64,000 bases of DNA from an uncultured Ignavibacteria bacterium (lineage in GTDB: Bacteria; Bacteroidota; Ignavibacteria; SZUA-365). How positions within the stretch are numbered: position 1 is the stretch's first letter; every line of letters starts with the position of its first letter. A program made the position numbers and the translations under genes. Under the pieces are notes generated by a model. The model did not search any database, was not told where the DNA came from, and saw only the letters and a program-made list of their open reading frames with translations. Shown here piece by piece: positions 33,301 through 42,062 of the stretch. Location: assembly GCA_913061095.1 (NCBI GenBank), contig CAJXVM010000016.1, positions 60,698-124,697 of the forward strand, given 5' to 3'.

Positions 33301-34212
33301 TTAGATGCAGTTCCGGGCGGTTTCCGCCAGTCCGAGATCAAGGGGAGTGAATGCGATTCCCGTCGCTTCGATGATTTTATCCGTGCGGAGGGAGGTGTCG
33401 TCAACCGGACCGTACCGCGCGTCGCGCTCGAGCGTCACCGGCTGCATGAGATCTTCCGGGAGGTCGAATTCCGCGGCGATGCGGCGTCCGATCTCGTGCC
33501 GCGTGAGGCGCTCGGGTCCGGCAAGGTGCCAGGTGCCGGAGGGGAGGCTGCCGCCGGCGGCGCGGCGCGCAAGCAGGGCTTCGATGGCGACGCCCACATC
33601 CGCGACATACAGCGGCATGCGGTACTGGTTGGTGTAGAGACGGACGGGATTCCCGCGCAGCGGTTCGCCGACATTCCACGCGAGAAATCCTCCGGGATGC
33701 CGCCAGGCGTCGGTGCCGTAGAGCAGCGCACAGCGCAGGATGTGATGCCGCGAATCCAGGGCACACACGCGCTCCTCCGCCTCGGCTTTGGTTTCTCCGT
33801 ACACGGAGGCGGGTGACGGCGTATCATCCTCACCGTACGGTGCGGCACTGCCGTCGAATACGAGATCCGAGGAAATGAACACGAACACCGCCTCATGTTC
33901 GGCTGCTGCCTCGGCCAGCCGCGCGGTCGCATCGACGTTGACGCGGCGGGCGCGCGCGGGATCGGCTTCGCACTCCTTCCGCGAGGAGAGGGCGGCGCAG
34001 TGCACGACGGCATCCGGCGCGGCGGCGGCGAGCAGCCGCGCGGCGTCATCCTCCTCCAGGTCAAACTGCACGCACTGCCGGGTCACCGCGTGGTCCGGCT
34101 TCCGGCTGTGCCACGTACCCACGACGTCATATCCCCGTCCATGAAAATGCCGCGCGAGATTCCATCCCAGAAATCCCGAGGCGCCGGTGATTAATACGGT
34201 CTGTGATGACAT
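33301..34212 (-). CDS. RmlD-like NAD(P)-dependent sugar reductase (SDR family)
   Basis: The 303-residue extended short-chain dehydrogenase starts at the ATG at 34212. The N-terminal nucleotide motif is LITGASGFLGWNLARHF. VVHCAALSSRKECEADP and NVDATARLAEAA follow the RmlD pattern. FISSDLVFDG and the catalytic YGETKAEAE (YxxxK) are intact. The family includes dTDP-4-dehydrorhamnose reductase, so it could complete rhamnose synthesis with rfbC (20 kb away), but other sugars are equally possible. Upstream codons translate GTGCAAA repeats and are excluded. Confidence 0.82.
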   Translation of the reverse strand: MSSQTVLITGASGFLGWNLARHFHGRGYDVVGTWHSRKPDHAVTRQCVQFDLEEDDAARLLAAAAPDAVVHCAALSSRKECEADPARARRVNVDATARLAEAAAEHEAVFVFISSDLVFDGSAAPYGEDDTPSPASVYGETKAEAEERVCALDSRHHILRCALLYGTDAWRHPGGFLAWNVGEPLRGNPVRLYTNQYRMPLYVADVGVAIEALLARRAAGGSLPSGTWHLAGPERLTRHEIGRRIAAEFDLPEDLMQPVTLERDARYGPVDDTSLRTDKIIEATGIAFTPLDLGLAETARNCI

Positions 34213-34407
34213 GGCACGTTGCAATACTGTTTGTGCTAATCTGCGAAGACAAAGTGCAAAGTACAAAGAACAAAGTGCAAAGACCGTATCGACCGTCACC
34301 CCGAGTAAACCGCGCGTGAGCGCGGTTGTATCGAGGGGCCTTTATCAACGATCCCTCGATACGTCCCGCTGCGCGGGACTACTCGGGATGACGGACTTGC
34401 TGCTTCT
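34213..34407. repeat. Mixed repeat gap: GTGCAAA words, GTGA-loop hairpin, GATCCCTCGATA word
   Basis: GTGCAAA-type words at 34245-34288. GTAA then ACCGCGC/GTGA/GCGCGGT at 34309-34326 is a stem variant of family A. GATCCCTCGATACGTCCCGC followed by TGCGCGGGACTACTCGGG at 34350-34388 forms another stem. The gap between divergent genes leaves little room for promoters outside these repeats. Confidence 0.75.
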
Positions 34408-34505
34408 TTGCGCTTTGCACTTTGCGCTTTGCACTTTGCGCTTTGCGCTTTGCACTTTGCGCTTTGCACTTTGCACTTTGCACTTTGCACTTTGTACTTT
34501 GCATG
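34408..34505. repeat. GTGCAAA word repeat array upstream of uvrB
   Basis: About twelve degenerate copies of TTTGCACTTTGCGC in the orientation opposite to 34245-34288. It stays in frame with uvrB (translating as [11 protein letters not shown]), but the real start lies after it at 34537. Confidence 0.88.
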
Positions 34506-34536
34506 TCTCCACACAGATTGCCGCGGCAGAGTACAC

Positions 34537-36555
34537 ATGGCAGAGAAGTTTCAATTAGTTTCCGAATACTCCCCCACCGGCGACCAGCCGGAGGCGATCC
34601 GGCAGCTGATCGAGGGGATCGAGCGGGGCGACCGCTTCCAGACACTGCTGGGCGTGACGGGCAGCGGCAAGACGTTCACCATGTCGAACGTGATCCGGGA
34701 GATCAACCGTCCCACGCTGATCATCTCCCACAACAAAACGCTCGCGGCGCAGCTGTACGGCGAGTTCAAGAGCTTCTTCCCGCACAACGCGGTGGAATTC
34801 TTCATCTCGTACTACGACTACTATCAGCCGGAGGCGTATATCCCGTCGACGGACACGTATATCGAAAAGGACATGTCCATCAACGACGAGATCGACCGCC
34901 TGCGCCTGAAGGCCACCACGGCGCTGATCGAGGGACGGCGCGACGTGCTCATTGTGGCGTCGGTATCCTGCATCTACGGTATCGGGTCGAAGGATAATTA
35001 TGCCGACCAGATGCTGTTCGTGAAAACCGGCGAGGAGATATCCCGCGATACCTTCCTGCGGCAGCTCACCGACATCCACTACATCCGTAACGATTTCGAT
35101 TTTTCGCGCGGCACCTTCCGCGTGCGCGGCGACGTAATCGAAATCATCCAGGCCTTCGAATCCGAGGAGGTGCTGCGCATCGAGTTCTTCGGCGATGAGA
35201 TCGACACGATCGCGCTGGTGGATCGCATGACGGGGAAGGTCCGCGAGAAGATCACGAGCACGGTGGTCTATCCGGCGAAGCATTTCCTCACGACGGAGGA
35301 GGAGCTGAAGCGCGCCATTAAGGATATCGAGGCGGAGCTGGAGGATCAGCTGGAGTTTTTCCGCAACAGCGGGAAGTTCCTCGAGGCGCAGCGGCTGGAG
35401 CAGCGCACGCGCTACGACCTGGAAATGATGAAGGAAATCGGCTACTGCTCGGGGGTGGAGAATTACTCGCGGCACCTGGCGGGACGCAAGCCGGGCGAGC
35501 GGCCGGAGTGCCTGCTGGATTATTTCCCCGAGGATTTCCTGCTCGTCATCGACGAGTCGCATCAGACCATCCCGCAGGTGCGGGCGATGTACAACGGCGA
35601 CCGCATCCGCAAGGAGACGCTGGTCGAGCACGGTTTCCGCCTGCCGTCGGCGCTGGACAACCGGCCGCAGAAATTCGACGAGTTCGAGGAGCTGATCGAT
35701 CAGTGCGTGTTCGTCAGCGCCACGCCCGGTCCCTACGAGCTGGAGCAGTCCGGCGGCGTGGTGGTCGAGCAGATCATCCGTCCGACGGGCCTGCTGGATC
35801 CCCCGATGGAAGTGCGTCCCGTGCGCAACCAGATCGACGACCTGATCGCGGAAATCCGCGTGCGCGCGGAGCGCAAGGAGCGCGTGCTGGTCACGACGCT
35901 GACGAAGCGCATGTCGGAGGATCTGACCGAGTACCTCGAGAACATCGGCATCCGTGTGCGCTACATGCACTCGGACATCGATTCGCTCGAGCGCGTGGAA
36001 ATCCTTCGCGAGCTTCGGCTCGGGAATTTCGACGTGCTGGTGGGCGTGAACCTGCTGCGCGAGGGACTCGACCTGCCTGAGGTGTCGCTGGTGGCCATCC
36101 TGGACGCGGACAAGGAGGGATTCCTGCGCAGCGACCGTTCGCTGATGCAGGTGGCGGGACGCACGGCGCGCAACGCGGGCGGACTGGTGATCATGTACGC
36201 CGACCGCGTCACCGACTCGATGCAGCGCGTGCTCGACGAGACGCGCCGCCGCCGCGAGGTGCAGAAGGAATACAACACGCTGCACGGGATCAATCCGGAG
36301 ACCATCCGGAAGTCCCTCGACGAGATCATGCACTCGACGGCCATCGCCGATGTGCGGGCGCGTCGCGAGGAGCGCGAGGAGCGCAAAAAGCCCAAGCTCG
36401 TGGCCGAGCCGGTGCTGAAATTCATGACGAAGGAACAGAAGGCCGAGCTGATCGATCAGCTCCGCGCGGAGATGCGCGAGGCGGCGAAGGATCTCGAATT
36501 CGAGCGCGCCGCCCAGCTCCGCGACGAAATCACGCGCCTGGAGGAAAAACTATAA
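34537..36555 (+). CDS. uvrB: Excinuclease ABC subunit B
   Basis: The 672-residue UvrB is the damage-verifying helicase of nucleotide excision repair. Start at [20 protein letters not shown]. Walker A is GVTGSGKTF (near residue 40), the beta-hairpin region is [20 protein letters not shown], Walker B is [13 protein letters not shown], and motif VI is QVAGRTARN. The C-terminal UVR domain, which binds UvrA or UvrC, is present ([20 protein letters not shown]). Length is typical. Its upstream region is entirely repeats, and no LexA-type operator is visible. Confidence 0.97.
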   Translation: MAEKFQLVSEYSPTGDQPEAIRQLIEGIERGDRFQTLLGVTGSGKTFTMSNVIREINRPTLIISHNKTLAAQLYGEFKSFFPHNAVEFFISYYDYYQPEAYIPSTDTYIEKDMSINDEIDRLRLKATTALIEGRRDVLIVASVSCIYGIGSKDNYADQMLFVKTGEEISRDTFLRQLTDIHYIRNDFDFSRGTFRVRGDVIEIIQAFESEEVLRIEFFGDEIDTIALVDRMTGKVREKITSTVVYPAKHFLTTEEELKRAIKDIEAELEDQLEFFRNSGKFLEAQRLEQRTRYDLEMMKEIGYCSGVENYSRHLAGRKPGERPECLLDYFPEDFLLVIDESHQTIPQVRAMYNGDRIRKETLVEHGFRLPSALDNRPQKFDEFEELIDQCVFVSATPGPYELEQSGGVVVEQIIRPTGLLDPPMEVRPVRNQIDDLIAEIRVRAERKERVLVTTLTKRMSEDLTEYLENIGIRVRYMHSDIDSLERVEILRELRLGNFDVLVGVNLLREGLDLPEVSLVAILDADKEGFLRSDRSLMQVAGRTARNAGGLVIMYADRVTDSMQRVLDETRRRREVQKEYNTLHGINPETIRKSLDEIMHSTAIADVRARREEREERKKPKLVAEPVLKFMTKEQKAELIDQLRAEMREAAKDLEFERAAQLRDEITRLEEKL

Positions 36556-36692
36556 TTCTTGGGGGCACGAAGGCGCAAAGTCACGAAGACACAAAAGATT
36601 ATTCTTGGGGGCACGAAGGCGCAAAGTCACGAAGACACAAAAGAATATTTTTCTTGGTGTCTTCGAGGCTTCGTGTTTTTGTGCTCCCAAGA
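36556..36692. repeat. GGGGGCACGAAGGCGCAAAG direct and inverted repeats
   Basis: A 44-base unit (ATTCTTGGGGGCACGAAGGC then GCAAAGTCACGAAGACACAA) occurs twice in tandem (36555 and 36599). An inverted, diverged copy follows (TTGGTGTCTTCGAGGCTTCG, then TGCTCCCAAGA). The whole can fold as a stem between the convergent uvrB and M14 peptidase genes. A further copy lies at 39405-39447. Confidence 0.88.
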
Positions 36693-38582
36693 TCATTCAA
36701 CCACCAGGGGCGGTGTTTGCAGGAGGCGGCCGACGGGGTAGACGTTGAGTTTTTCATCGAACCAGGGGGAGCGCTCGTAGAAAAACCACAGGCGGGCGCG
36801 GGGGGATGCGGCGAAGGCCGTATCCGCCGCGAGTTTCCGTTCGAACTCCGCGCGCAGCTCCGGGTCGTCGGCCAGCATGTCCGCCGCGATTTCCTCCATG
36901 ACATAATCCTCGAAGTACTCTTTGCGCTCGAAGACGGCGTTGAAGAATCCCCAGAATACGAAGGAGTCCGGCGCGCGCGGTTCGAGCAGGTGCAGCGCGA
37001 CGCGTCCGGACGGCTGCGCAAGATCCACCACGTAATCGCCCGCGTCGTACAGCACGGTGTCGATGCGCGGGGTGATGTTCGTGTTGACCGTGAAGCGACC
37101 CTCATACGGCCGGTCCCGCCACTCGGCATCGGAGAAGACGAAGGTCTCCACCGCCAGACGCGCATCCTCCCGCAGGCGGAGCAGCTCCACGCCGTGCAGG
37201 CGAAGCACCGCGATGACATCCTGCCATTCCTGCGGAATGACGTATGCCCGCGGCGGAAGGACCTTCACGACCGGCTGCACGTCGTCGAGGAAGGGGACGT
37301 CCACCTCGATGGGACGGCTGCGGTCCCACCACACATACGTGCCGCCCGAGATCGTGCTCTGGCGGATTTCCGTCTCGTACCCGAGGAAGCGGAAGCTGCG
37401 CGTCGAGCCCTGCGAGCGGAAATGCACGGCGATGGAGTCATGGCTCCGTGCAGGAGAATAGCTGCTGAAGGGGGAGCGGTGCGTGTCGTCGGGACGGCTC
37501 TGGGGCGCGCCACGGGGAGGAGTGTCCGGCACCGCGTCGCGTGACAGGGGGATGCCCGCGTTCGCGAAGCGCGCGATGTCGCTGCGTTCGGCCTCCTCGA
37601 CGGCAGCGCGCAGTGTGCCGGGATGGAGGCGCACGTAGTCGAGCACCTCGATGAGGAGGTGATAGGTCGCGTAGACGCGGTCGCGGAAGGGCTTCATCAT
37701 GTGCGTTTCGATCAGCAGGTTGGCGCGGTTGCGGATGGCGGCGTAGCCGGTGCTGAGCCGGGGACGCGAGGCCCAGTCGATGATGCCCTGGCGGATGTCG
37801 CTGCGTTCGCGCGGGAATGTATAGGGCACGATGGGATCACCGATCTCCTCCATCCCCGAGATGAAGGCGCGTTCGAGGCCGCGCTCCCACTGCGCGACAG
37901 GCGGAGCCATGTTGCCGTGCACCTCCATTGCGTAGGAGAGGTTGTACTGGAAGTCGATGCCGTCGGTGACGTGGCAGTCGATGAGCATGTCGGGCATCCA
38001 GGCGTTGAACGTGCGCAGCCATGCGCGCATCTCCGGGGCATCGGCCTTCATGTAGTCGCGGTTGAGATTCAGGTTCTGCGCCGTGGTGCGCCATCCCATT
38101 TCGACCGGACCGTTCTGGTTGATGCGATTGAAGGGAGAACAGCGCTCGTGTCCGTCGAGGTTGAATATCGGCATGAACAGCACGATGACGTTTTCGGCGA
38201 GGTGTTCGAGCCGGCGCGTGATCGCGATGTCGCGCAGCAGCATGAGCGTGGCGTCCTTGCCGTCGATTTCGCCGGCATGGATGCCGCTCTGAATGAGCAG
38301 GATATCCTTCCCCGATGCGCGCGCCGCGTCGGGTGTAAACTCGCCGCCGCGCGCGAGGATAACCAGCGGCAGGTCGCGTCCCTCGGGCGTGACGCCGAAG
38401 CTCTCGAGCCGGATCCACGCGGATGCGCTGTCGAGGCGTTCGAGGTAGCGCAGCGTCTGCGCATACGTCGGCGTCGCCTCTCCGCCGGAGCGTTCGAAGT
38501 GTGTCGTCCAGTCCGTCTGCGCGGACGCCGAACCGGCCGCGAGCATCGCGGCCAGGAAGAGGAGTTTTATGTGTGGATGCAT
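36693..38582 (-). CDS. Secreted M14-family zinc carboxypeptidase
   Basis: The 629-residue protein has a signal peptide (LLFLAAMLAAGSASA). The M14 domain covers about residues 25-350: zinc ligands in GIHAGEIDGKD (His and Glu, near residue 95) and IDCHVTDG (third His), and the catalytic Glu in NLLIETHMMKPF. FMPIFNLDGHER and the NQNG/RDYMK segment are typical. The remaining 250 residues form a beta-rich C-terminal domain with no T9SS sorting signature that I can see. Probably a periplasmic or outer-membrane metallopeptidase acting on peptides. Confidence 0.88.
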   Translation of the reverse strand: MHPHIKLLFLAAMLAAGSASAQTDWTTHFERSGGEATPTYAQTLRYLERLDSASAWIRLESFGVTPEGRDLPLVILARGGEFTPDAARASGKDILLIQSGIHAGEIDGKDATLMLLRDIAITRRLEHLAENVIVLFMPIFNLDGHERCSPFNRINQNGPVEMGWRTTAQNLNLNRDYMKADAPEMRAWLRTFNAWMPDMLIDCHVTDGIDFQYNLSYAMEVHGNMAPPVAQWERGLERAFISGMEEIGDPIVPYTFPRERSDIRQGIIDWASRPRLSTGYAAIRNRANLLIETHMMKPFRDRVYATYHLLIEVLDYVRLHPGTLRAAVEEAERSDIARFANAGIPLSRDAVPDTPPRGAPQSRPDDTHRSPFSSYSPARSHDSIAVHFRSQGSTRSFRFLGYETEIRQSTISGGTYVWWDRSRPIEVDVPFLDDVQPVVKVLPPRAYVIPQEWQDVIAVLRLHGVELLRLREDARLAVETFVFSDAEWRDRPYEGRFTVNTNITPRIDTVLYDAGDYVVDLAQPSGRVALHLLEPRAPDSFVFWGFFNAVFERKEYFEDYVMEEIAADMLADDPELRAEFERKLAADTAFAASPRARLWFFYERSPWFDEKLNVYPVGRLLQTPPLVVE

Positions 38583-38804
38583 CGATCTGTGGCGGATGGT
38601 GAACGGAACAGTGGAAATTACGAATATTGCCGGATTATGTGAGGAACGTGAGTCCCGGAGGGACGGAATGCCGGGCGTGAGCCCGGCACGTAGCCCCGAC
38701 GTGAGTCGGGGGTGTGGTCACCCGCAATCCCCGTGTCCCCCGGGAATTATCCACCCCTGCTTCCCGTTTAAGACATACAGCATCACCAATGAGAGGTATT
38801 GACC
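38583..38804 (+). repeat. Gap with GTGA-loop hairpins of diverged stem
   Basis: GCCGGGC/GTGA/GCCCGGC at 38670-38687, and GTAG then CCCCGAC/GTGA/GTCGGGG at 38694-38711. Loop and 5' GTAG match family A, but the stem sequence is different. The M14 gene promoter should lie here near 38583-38640; none is obvious. Confidence 0.75.
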
Positions 38805-39266
38805 ATGAAAGAATATAGATGGATCGTCTGGGGCGTGGCGGCATTCGTCATGCTCGTGTTGTGGACCGGACTGCGCGCGGATCTCGCCAGCCGGGATGAT
38901 GCCGGAAAGATGCAGGCCTCGGCCGTGATGGCCATAGCTCCGGCAAACGGTGATAACAGCGATGCGAAAAAGGATGAGGCCTCCACGGTGACGTTCACCG
39001 GACTCAGTGACGCGATGGAGCTTTCGCAGCAGCTGATCGAAGCGTTGCCGGGAGTCGTCGAGACGGAAATGGATACCGAATCCGGTATCGCCACGGTGAC
39101 CACGGACGGCGCCAGCTTCTGTCCCCACACCGCCCTGACCCTGCTCCGTGCGCACGGCATCGACGCCGAGATCGACGGCCAGGAAAAATCTGCGCCCAAA
39201 AAGCCTTCCGGAGGCGGATGTCCCTATGAAAAACAGCGCATGATGAATGACGTGCGACATATTTAG
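38805..39266 (+). CDS. Single-pass membrane protein with heavy-metal-associated-like domain
   Basis: The 153-residue protein has a ribosome site GAGAGG, one N-terminal membrane helix (IVWGVAAFVMLVLWTGL), then a periplasmic segment. VTFTGLSDAMELSQQLIEAL, then PGVVETEMDTESGIATVTTD and LLRAHGIDAEI, follow the beta-alpha-beta layout of HMA domains, but the CxxC metal motif is missing. Two isolated Cys (SFCPH and GGCPYEK) remain. Function unknown; it may be a degenerate metal-binding or redox protein. A bidirectional terminator follows. Confidence 0.6.
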   Translation: MKEYRWIVWGVAAFVMLVLWTGLRADLASRDDAGKMQASAVMAIAPANGDNSDAKKDEASTVTFTGLSDAMELSQQLIEALPGVVETEMDTESGIATVTTDGASFCPHTALTLLRAHGIDAEIDGQEKSAPKKPSGGGCPYEKQRMMNDVRHI

Positions 39267-39279
39267 TTGACGACGGCAA

Positions 39280-39299
39280 TCCCACGCGTAAGCGTGGGG
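39280..39299 (+). repeat. Family A hairpin
   Basis: TCCCACGC/GTAA/GCGTGGGG, 13 bases after the preceding stop. The outer pair is a wobble and there is no NTAR (CAAT). Confidence 0.8.
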
Positions 39300-39318
39300 A
39301 TCATCGACGACCATACGG

Positions 39319-39353
39319 AAAAGGCGCTGCCGATCATCGACAGCGCCTTTTTC
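39319..39353. terminator. Bidirectional Rho-independent terminator
   Basis: AAAGGCGCTG / CCGATCATCGA / CAGCGCCTTTTT. The A-run and T-run on either side allow use by both convergent genes. Confidence 0.9.
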
Positions 39354-39404
39354 ATATCCTTCGTTTTCTTCGTCCCTTCGCTGTTCACACGTCCTTTCGA
39401 GCGT

Positions 39405-39447
39405 CCGTTCGTGTCTTCGTGTCTTGGCGGCTTTGTGCCCCCAAGAG
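39405..39447. repeat. Copy of the GGGGGCACGAAG-type repeat
   Basis: GTGTCTTCGTGTCTTGGCGG then CTTTGTGCCCCCAAGAGAG, the reverse-oriented version of the repeat at 36555-36692. Preceded by TTCGTTTTCTTCGTCCCTTC, like the modules at 16150 and 17882. Confidence 0.75.
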
Positions 39448-39456
39448 AGTCATATG

Positions 39457-40194
39457 TTACTCCCGGGTCTTCGCCAGCAGCCGCAGGACCTCGATGTACA
39501 GCCACACGAGCGTCACCATCAGCGCGAAGGCACCGTACCATTCCATGTGCTTCGGCGCGCCGGCTTCCGCGAAGCGCTCGATGAGATCGAAATCCAGCAC
39601 GAGGTTCAGCGCGGCGATACCGACGACAAAGAGGCTGAAGGCGATCCCGAACACGCCGCCCTCGTGAATAAACGGAATCCCGATGCCGAACATCCCGAGG
39701 ATCCATGACGCCAGGTAGAACAGGGCGATGCCGCCCGTCGCGGCCATCACGCCGACACGGAATTTCTGCGTGACGGGGATCAGTCCCGCCCGGTAGGTGA
39801 CGAGCATGGCGAACATGATGCCGAAGGTCAGCATGATGGCGGGAATGACGATGCCGGGATACATGGCCTCGAAGTAGGCCGACAGCCCTCCGAGGAACAT
39901 GCCCTGCAGGAAGGCGTACACTGGAGCGGTGTAGCGGGCCCAGTCCATTTTGAACGCGGTGACGAGGGCAAGGATGAAGCCGCCGAAGAGGCCGATCATC
40001 ATTTTCCCCGAGAATCCGGGCGTGCCGCCCCAGCCGGCCTCGGCCCAGGTCCAGCTCGCGCCGAGCAGGAGGATGAGGAAAAGCAGGCCGGTTTTATTCA
40101 GCGCGCCATTGAAGGTCATCGGTTCCGCGCCGGCGTACTGCTGCATCGAGTCGCGCAGCCGCCGTTCACTGATCATGGGATTTCCGGAATTCAT
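39457..40194 (-). CDS. Bax inhibitor-1/YccA family membrane protein
   Basis: The 245-residue protein has seven hydrophobic segments and a short N-terminal cytoplasmic part (ISERRLRDSMQQYAGAEPMT). Family-like segments are APVYAFLQGMFLGGLSAYFE, GIVIPAIMLTFGIMFAMLV and LNLVLDFDLIERFAEAGAPK, the last carrying the acidic residues of the family's pH-sensing core. BI-1 family proteins act as pH-dependent calcium leak channels or FtsH modulators in other organisms; the role here is inferred from family only. Confidence 0.85.
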   Translation of the reverse strand: MNSGNPMISERRLRDSMQQYAGAEPMTFNGALNKTGLLFLILLLGASWTWAEAGWGGTPGFSGKMMIGLFGGFILALVTAFKMDWARYTAPVYAFLQGMFLGGLSAYFEAMYPGIVIPAIMLTFGIMFAMLVTYRAGLIPVTQKFRVGVMAATGGIALFYLASWILGMFGIGIPFIHEGGVFGIAFSLFVVGIAALNLVLDFDLIERFAEAGAPKHMEWYGAFALMVTLVWLYIEVLRLLAKTRE

Positions 40195-40266
40195 GTCATG
40201 ACTCCTTTGCAGTGATTGCCGTTTTCTTCCTGCAATAACAACGGACGGTGGGTCTGAAGTTCTCGT

Positions 40267-41052
40267 TTACTGTCCGCCGACGGGCGGATGTCCCTCCGGC
40301 AGATCATTCTGCACGGGCGGATGGCCTGCGGGCATGTCCTGGGACGCACCGGCAGGGGGCACGCTGTCGATCGGCGGGTGTCCCTGCGGGAAGCGGCTGA
40401 TCACTTCTGGCTTGCGGATGGATGCATCCGCAGGGGGAGCGAACATGTCCGGCGTGGGTGTGAACGTCGTATCGATCTCGGTGGCCGTCATGAGGATGTC
40501 CTGTCCGCCCATGCGCACCCGAAGGCGGAGGGTCAGACCGTTCCAGAGGGACTGCTGAATGCCCTGGAAGCCGACGTCATAGAGGTCGCACACCCTGCCG
40601 AGCACGGTGTCCCTGCCCACCTTCTGACCGCCGCCGCGCATGATGTACGCGGCCTGGACGTCGCTGCGCTCCTCTTCCGAAAAACTGCGGATGAAGTTGT
40701 TCTGCCGCGCCGTATCGAAGCGGCTGCGTGTACCGGTCATGGACGTGAGATCCACGTTGTACTGCACGCTGTCGGCGATGATATCGAGCCGGCTGATATT
40801 TCGCGGCTGCCCCTGGAAGCTGAACTCCATGCGGTCGTCCTGCCGCTGGTACTGGCCGAAATTCGCGATGATATGCGTTTTCGTGCCGGAAGCATCCCCG
40901 CCGTATTCATAGGTGATTTTCGCCTTCTCGATGCCGTACAGCTTCACATTGGGGGGATCGGAATAGAGGGCGCCGCCGCCGCTGTCGCTGCCGCAGGCCG
41001 CGAGGATCATCAGGAACAGGATGAGCATGGAAGGGAGGATTCGGGTGCGCAT
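40267..41052 (-). CDS. Lipoprotein with C-terminal GHPP repeats
   Basis: The 261-residue lipoprotein has lipobox LMILAACGSDSGGG. The middle (LYGIEKAKITYEYGGDASGT, then IIANFGQYQRQDDRMEF) resembles DUF4412-like periplasmic proteins, with VLGRVCDLYDVGFQG as a conserved-looking core. The C-terminus has three short repeats (PQGHPPIDS, PAGHPPVQN, PEGHPPVGG) that look like a His/Pro metal-binding or flexible tail. I do not recognise a defined function. Confidence 0.72.
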   Translation of the reverse strand: MRTRILPSMLILFLMILAACGSDSGGGALYSDPPNVKLYGIEKAKITYEYGGDASGTKTHIIANFGQYQRQDDRMEFSFQGQPRNISRLDIIADSVQYNVDLTSMTGTRSRFDTARQNNFIRSFSEEERSDVQAAYIMRGGGQKVGRDTVLGRVCDLYDVGFQGIQQSLWNGLTLRLRVRMGGQDILMTATEIDTTFTPTPDMFAPPADASIRKPEVISRFPQGHPPIDSVPPAGASQDMPAGHPPVQNDLPEGHPPVGGQ

Positions 41053-41158
41053 GAATGGATCGAGCTCCGGTTGATTGGAAAAAACCGCGGTGCGTTTCCC
41101 CGTACGGCACAGCGGACGCCGGGGATGACGTCCGCTCGGAAGGGAACAGCGGTGCGGA

Positions 41159-41236
41159 TGGTGGGCAGTGAGGGATTTGAACCCACGACCTTCTGGGTGT
41201 AAACCAGACGCTCTGAACCAACTGAGCTAACTGCCC
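41159..41236 (-). tRNA. tRNA-Val (anticodon TAC)
   Basis: On the minus strand the acceptor GGGCAGT pairs with ACTGCCC. The D arm is GCTC...GAGC, the anticodon stem TCTGG/CCAGA encloses TTTACAC with anticodon TAC, and the T loop is TTCAAAT. The 3' CCA is encoded (41159-41161). One T-stem position (T:T) is mismatched. The TATATT at about 41257-41252 may be its -10 box. Confidence 0.95.
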
Positions 41237-41273
41237 GCAGTCGAATCCTCAATATACGCAAAAACCACCGCAT

Positions 41274-41393
41274 CCACACCCTCACGGGTGTGGTTAGCGC
41301 GATCGGAGGCGGGATGCGGTATCCACACGCGTGAGCCCCGCCGTGCACACCGAGGGTGAGCGGGATGCGGTATCCACACGCGTGAGCGTGTGG
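41274..41393. repeat. Family A hairpins between tRNA-Val and the transposase gene
   Basis: CCACACCC/TCAC/GGGTGTGG at 41274-41293 followed by TTAGCGCGATCGG, and CCACACGC/GTGA/GCGTGTGG at 41374-41393 preceded by GCGGTAT. Between them, CCACACGCGTGAGC at 41324 is a truncated copy with its right arm lost. Confidence 0.88.
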
Positions 41394-41419
41394 TCACGCG
41401 TGCACGGCCGGATACCCCC

Positions 41420-41449
41420 GAGCCCGCCGCCTGACGGCGGGCGGCACAC
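41420..41449. repeat. Left flanking hairpin of the Y1 transposase gene
   Basis: GAGCCCGCCGCCTGACGGCG then GGCGGCACAC; stem GCCCGCCG/CGGCGGGC. It lies about 20 bases beyond the transposase stop and is an inverted near-copy of the hairpin at 42011-42042. Confidence 0.85.
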
Positions 41450-41468
41450 TTCGCGACGCGCACGCGAA

Positions 41469-41924
41469 TCAATCATCCTCCCCATGACGCATCTCACGTA
41501 TTGATTTCAAGCCGCATTTCTGGAGGAACAACTGAAACTCCTCCGCGCTCGTAAGCTTCCGGTGATGCTCTTCCTGGTTCTGTATGTACATTCGAACCTG
41601 TTTCACATTACCGGGACTGACACTGAACGCTCCATAGCGCCGACTCCATGAGAATCGCCGTCCAGGCAGCTGGTTCTTGTTCATCGCACGTGATGAATTT
41701 GCCTTGAGCTTGGCCGCTACTTCCGAAACCGCCAGATGAGCGGGCTGTTCCAGCAACAGGTGGATGTGATCCTGAATCCCTCCGTACGCGTGAAGTCGCA
41801 CTCCGAGATTCATGCAGATCCCCGAAATGATCTTTTGCATTCTTTCGAAATGCGGTTTCTGGAGGTAGCGTGCTGAACGTTTTGTTCTGAAGACGTAGTG
41901 GATCAGGAGTTGTGTGTAGGACAT
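41469..41924 (-). CDS. IS200/RAYT-like Y1 (HUH) transposase
   Basis: The 151-residue single-domain transposase starts at the ATG at 41924 with a good ribosome site (AGGGAGAAATTC). The start of the protein, MSYTQLLIHYVFRTKRSARY, is the classic TnpA opening strand. HUH motif is DHIHLLLEQ (His53 and His55). Catalytic Tyr113 and metal-ligand Gln117 are spaced as in IS608 TnpA (RMYIQNQEEHH). RRFSWSRRYGAFSVSP is the usual mid-protein segment. No TnpB is present. All catalytic residues are intact, so it may be active. It is flanked by inverted hairpins (41420 and 42011) and then by family A arrays, the arrangement of REP-associated transposases. Confidence 0.9.
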   Translation of the reverse strand: MSYTQLLIHYVFRTKRSARYLQKPHFERMQKIISGICMNLGVRLHAYGGIQDHIHLLLEQPAHLAVSEVAAKLKANSSRAMNKNQLPGRRFSWSRRYGAFSVSPGNVKQVRMYIQNQEEHHRKLTSAEEFQLFLQKCGLKSIREMRHGEDD

Positions 41925-42010
41925 GAATTTCTCCCTGAATAATTCATGATGAATGGTGATGATACCTCGGGTGGGGGTAATGAGCAATGCAATTAGCCAG
42001 GGACTCCAGC

Positions 42011-42042
42011 TGTGTCGCCCGCCGTCAAGCGGCGGGCTCTGA
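42011..42042. repeat. Right flanking hairpin of the Y1 transposase gene
   Basis: TGTGTCGCCCGCCG / TCAAG / CGGCGGGCTCTGA. It is the inverted counterpart of 41420-41449, differing by one loop base and one flanking base. Together they enclose the transposase gene and about 90 bases of upstream DNA. Confidence 0.85.
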
Positions 42043-42062
42043 CAGAAAAACTGGCGCACTGA

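Noticed and set aside
34408..34536. 43-residue N-terminal extension of UvrB ([11 protein letters not shown]...)
   Set aside because: It is translated GTGCAAA repeat DNA. UvrB homologues start at the [17 protein letters not shown] position.
41420..42042. Complete IS200/IS605 element with typical non-identical left and right ends
   Set aside because: The two flanking hairpins are inverted copies of each other, and no tnpB is present. This fits REP-flanked transposases better than a classic IS200, whose ends differ.
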